NCBI GenBank assembly: GCA_003444795.1
Contig: DLWR01000126.1
Location: forward strand, 1-5,957
Reading direction: 5' to 3'
Length of the DNA stretch: 5,957 nt
Source of the DNA: Cryomorphaceae bacterium
Lineage (GTDB): Bacteria; Bacteroidota; Bacteroidia; Flavobacteriales; Schleiferiaceae
This document shows positions 4,773-5,957 of the stretch, piece by piece (the first letter of the stretch is position 1; each line of letters begins with the position of its first letter). The translations under genes were made by a program, and so were the position numbers. The notes beneath the pieces are model-generated. The model was not told the DNA's origin and ran no database searches. It worked only from the letters and a program-made list of their open reading frames with translations.

Positions 4773-5957
4773 TTATCCTACCAATTCCTTTACAAGAGCG
4801 GCAGCTTCCTTCAGCTGGATGGCTGAATACACCTTCAATCCACTCTCGTCAATAAAGGTCTTCGCTTCCGCAGCGTTCGTGCCCTGAAGTCGAATAATGA
4901 TGGGGACGGGAATTTCACCGATGCTGTGGTAAGCGTCTACAATGCCTTGGGCCACACGGTCGCAGCGGACGATACCGTCGAAGATGTTTACGAGGATGGC
5001 CTTTACGTTGGGGTCTTCCAAGATGATGCGGAAGGCCTTTTCAACACGCTCTGCGTTCGCCGTACCGCCTACGTCCAAGAAGTTTGCAGGATTTCCGCCC
5101 GCCATCTTGATGATGTCCATGGTAGCCATGGCGAGACCGGCTCCATTGACCATACAGCCAACGTTGCCATCGAGTTTTACGAAATTCAGACCAGCTTGGT
5201 CCGCTTTCACCTCCGTAGGATCTTCTTCACGGAAATCGCGAAGAGCGGCCAATTCTGGGTGGCGAATCAAACCGTTGTTGTCCAAAACCACTTTAGCGTC
5301 AACCGCCAAGATCTTATTGTCACTCGTTTTGAGAACGGGGTTGATTTCAAACAAGCTAGCGTCAATGCCTTGGTATGCAGCCATCAAGCTCTTCACAAAG
5401 GCCACCATTTCCTTGAATGCTACCCCGGACAAGCCTAGGTTAAACGCGATGCGACGTGCTTGAAAGTCTTGCAATCCCAATGCAGGGTCGATGTGCTCGA
5501 GGAAAATTTTCTCTGGGCTATGTTCGGCAACCGCCTCAATGTCCATGCCGCCCTCAGGGCTGTACATGATCATGTTTTGACCAGCGCCACGATCGAGCAG
5601 GATGCTCATGTAGTACTCCTCCGTTTCACTTTCTCCGGGATAGTAGACATCCTCAGCAATCAGCACCTGGTGAACCGTTTTACCCTCCTTAGAAGTCTGA
5701 GGTGTTACGAGTTGCATGCCTAGAATATCTGTAGCGCGAGCGGTTACCTCGTCCAAGTTTTTGGCCAATTTCACACCACCGCCTTTACCACGGCCGCCGG
5801 CATGTACCTGTGCTTTAACCACATACCACTGGGTACCTGTTTCTTCCGTCATGGCTTTTGCCGCCGCTACAGCCTCTTCTGGCGTGCTAGCTACTTTGCC
5901 GCGCTGAACACGTACGCCATACTGGGCGAGAATTTCTTTTCCTTGGTATTCGTGGAG
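4773..5957 (-). CDS. sucC: Succinyl-CoA synthetase (ADP-forming) beta subunit, start just off the right edge
   Basis: SucC joins SucD to interconvert succinyl-CoA and succinate with nucleotide phosphorylation in the TCA cycle. The frame stays open to the window end and begins LHEYQGKEILAQYGV; family members start MNLHEYQ or MNIHEYQ, so about two codons are missing and 394 residues are visible. The ATP-grasp half shows VVKAQVHAGGRGKGGG (visible 46-61) with the nucleotide-binding Lys48. Metal ligands are Asn206 in FEINP and Asp220 in AVDAKV. The CoA-ligase half has CMVNGAGLAM with substrate-site Asn271, FLDVGGTA, and GIV (328-330). The spacings Asn206-Asp220 (14) and Asn271-GIV (57) equal those I recall for E. 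coli. One oddity is Asp327 where Gly is expected in the FGGIVRCD motif. The next gene is pnuC, not sucD, so the alpha subunit must be encoded elsewhere. Confidence 0.96.
   Translation of the reverse strand, partial: LHEYQGKEILAQYGVRVQRGKVASTPEEAVAAAKAMTEETGTQWYVVKAQVHAGGRGKGGGVKLAKNLDEVTARATDILGMQLVTPQTSKEGKTVHQVLIAEDVYYPGESETEEYYMSILLDRGAGQNMIMYSPEGGMDIEAVAEHSPEKIFLEHIDPALGLQDFQARRIAFNLGLSGVAFKEMVAFVKSLMAAYQGIDASLFEINPVLKTSDNKILAVDAKVVLDNNGLIRHPELAALRDFREEDPTEVKADQAGLNFVKLDGNVGCMVNGAGLAMATMDIIKMAGGNPANFLDVGGTANAERVEKAFRIILEDPNVKAILVNIFDGIVRCDRVAQGIVDAYHSIGEIPVPIIIRLQGTNAAEAKTFIDESGLKVYSAIQLKEAAALVKELVG

Noticed and set aside
4926..5463. Two overlapping plus-strand open frames of 170 and 173 codons
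   Set aside because: Both are antisense to sucC, whose translation is strongly conserved over this entire stretch; neither shows a family motif.
1..5957. CRISPR array, tRNA, rRNA, insertion sequence or attachment site
   Set aside because: No regularly spaced repeats, cloverleaf-like segments, transposase or integrase frames, or terminal repeats were seen; nearly all of the window is occupied by ordinary coding sequence.

Overview
This window looks like chromosomal DNA of a Bacteroidota bacterium, probably of the Flavobacteriia, with moderate GC and very tight gene packing. The evidence is a DUF2452 protein, a short zinc-finger protein and an M14 peptidase of types I know from that phylum, a SucC whose sequence reads like flavobacterial SucC, AT-rich leaders without convincing Shine-Dalgarno sites, and start regions better matched to the Bacteroidota -7 box (TAnnTTTG) than to sigma-70 boxes. 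The phylum is fairly secure; the genus is not determined.

Layout. Bases 1-109 (minus) hold the start of a small zinc-ribbon protein that runs off the left edge. A 175-base AT-rich divergent intergenic region (110-284) carries two perfect inverted repeats back to back. Then comes ssb (plus), a short single-stranded DNA-binding protein without an acidic tail. Its 3' end overlaps by 52 bases the end of a convergent M14 metallocarboxypeptidase gene (minus, 599-1621). A 49-base divergent gap separates that gene from a four-gene plus-strand operon: a secreted PhoD-like phosphatase, an SRPBCC ligand-binding-fold protein, a DUF2452 protein, and a serine alpha/beta hydrolase. The spacings are 31 bases (a hairpin-forming spacer), 9 bases, and a 4-base ATGA overlap. 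The operon meets pnuC (minus) tail to tail, the two stop codons sharing bases. pnuC starts 4 bases after sucC (minus), which fills the right end and lacks only about its first two codons.

Functional reading. The window mixes housekeeping functions (DNA binding, TCA cycle, cofactor-precursor uptake) with a hydrolase-rich accessory operon (periplasmic phosphatase, cytoplasmic esterase) that includes two proteins of unknown role. No defence system, CRISPR array, mobile element, tRNA or rRNA is visible. The points most worth a second look are the tandem inverted repeats upstream of ssb, the hairpin filling the phoD-SRPBCC gap, a Gly-to-Asp change beside the SucC substrate loop, and the tight linkage of DUF2452 to a hydrolase. 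I do not see strong evidence for a wholly new system.
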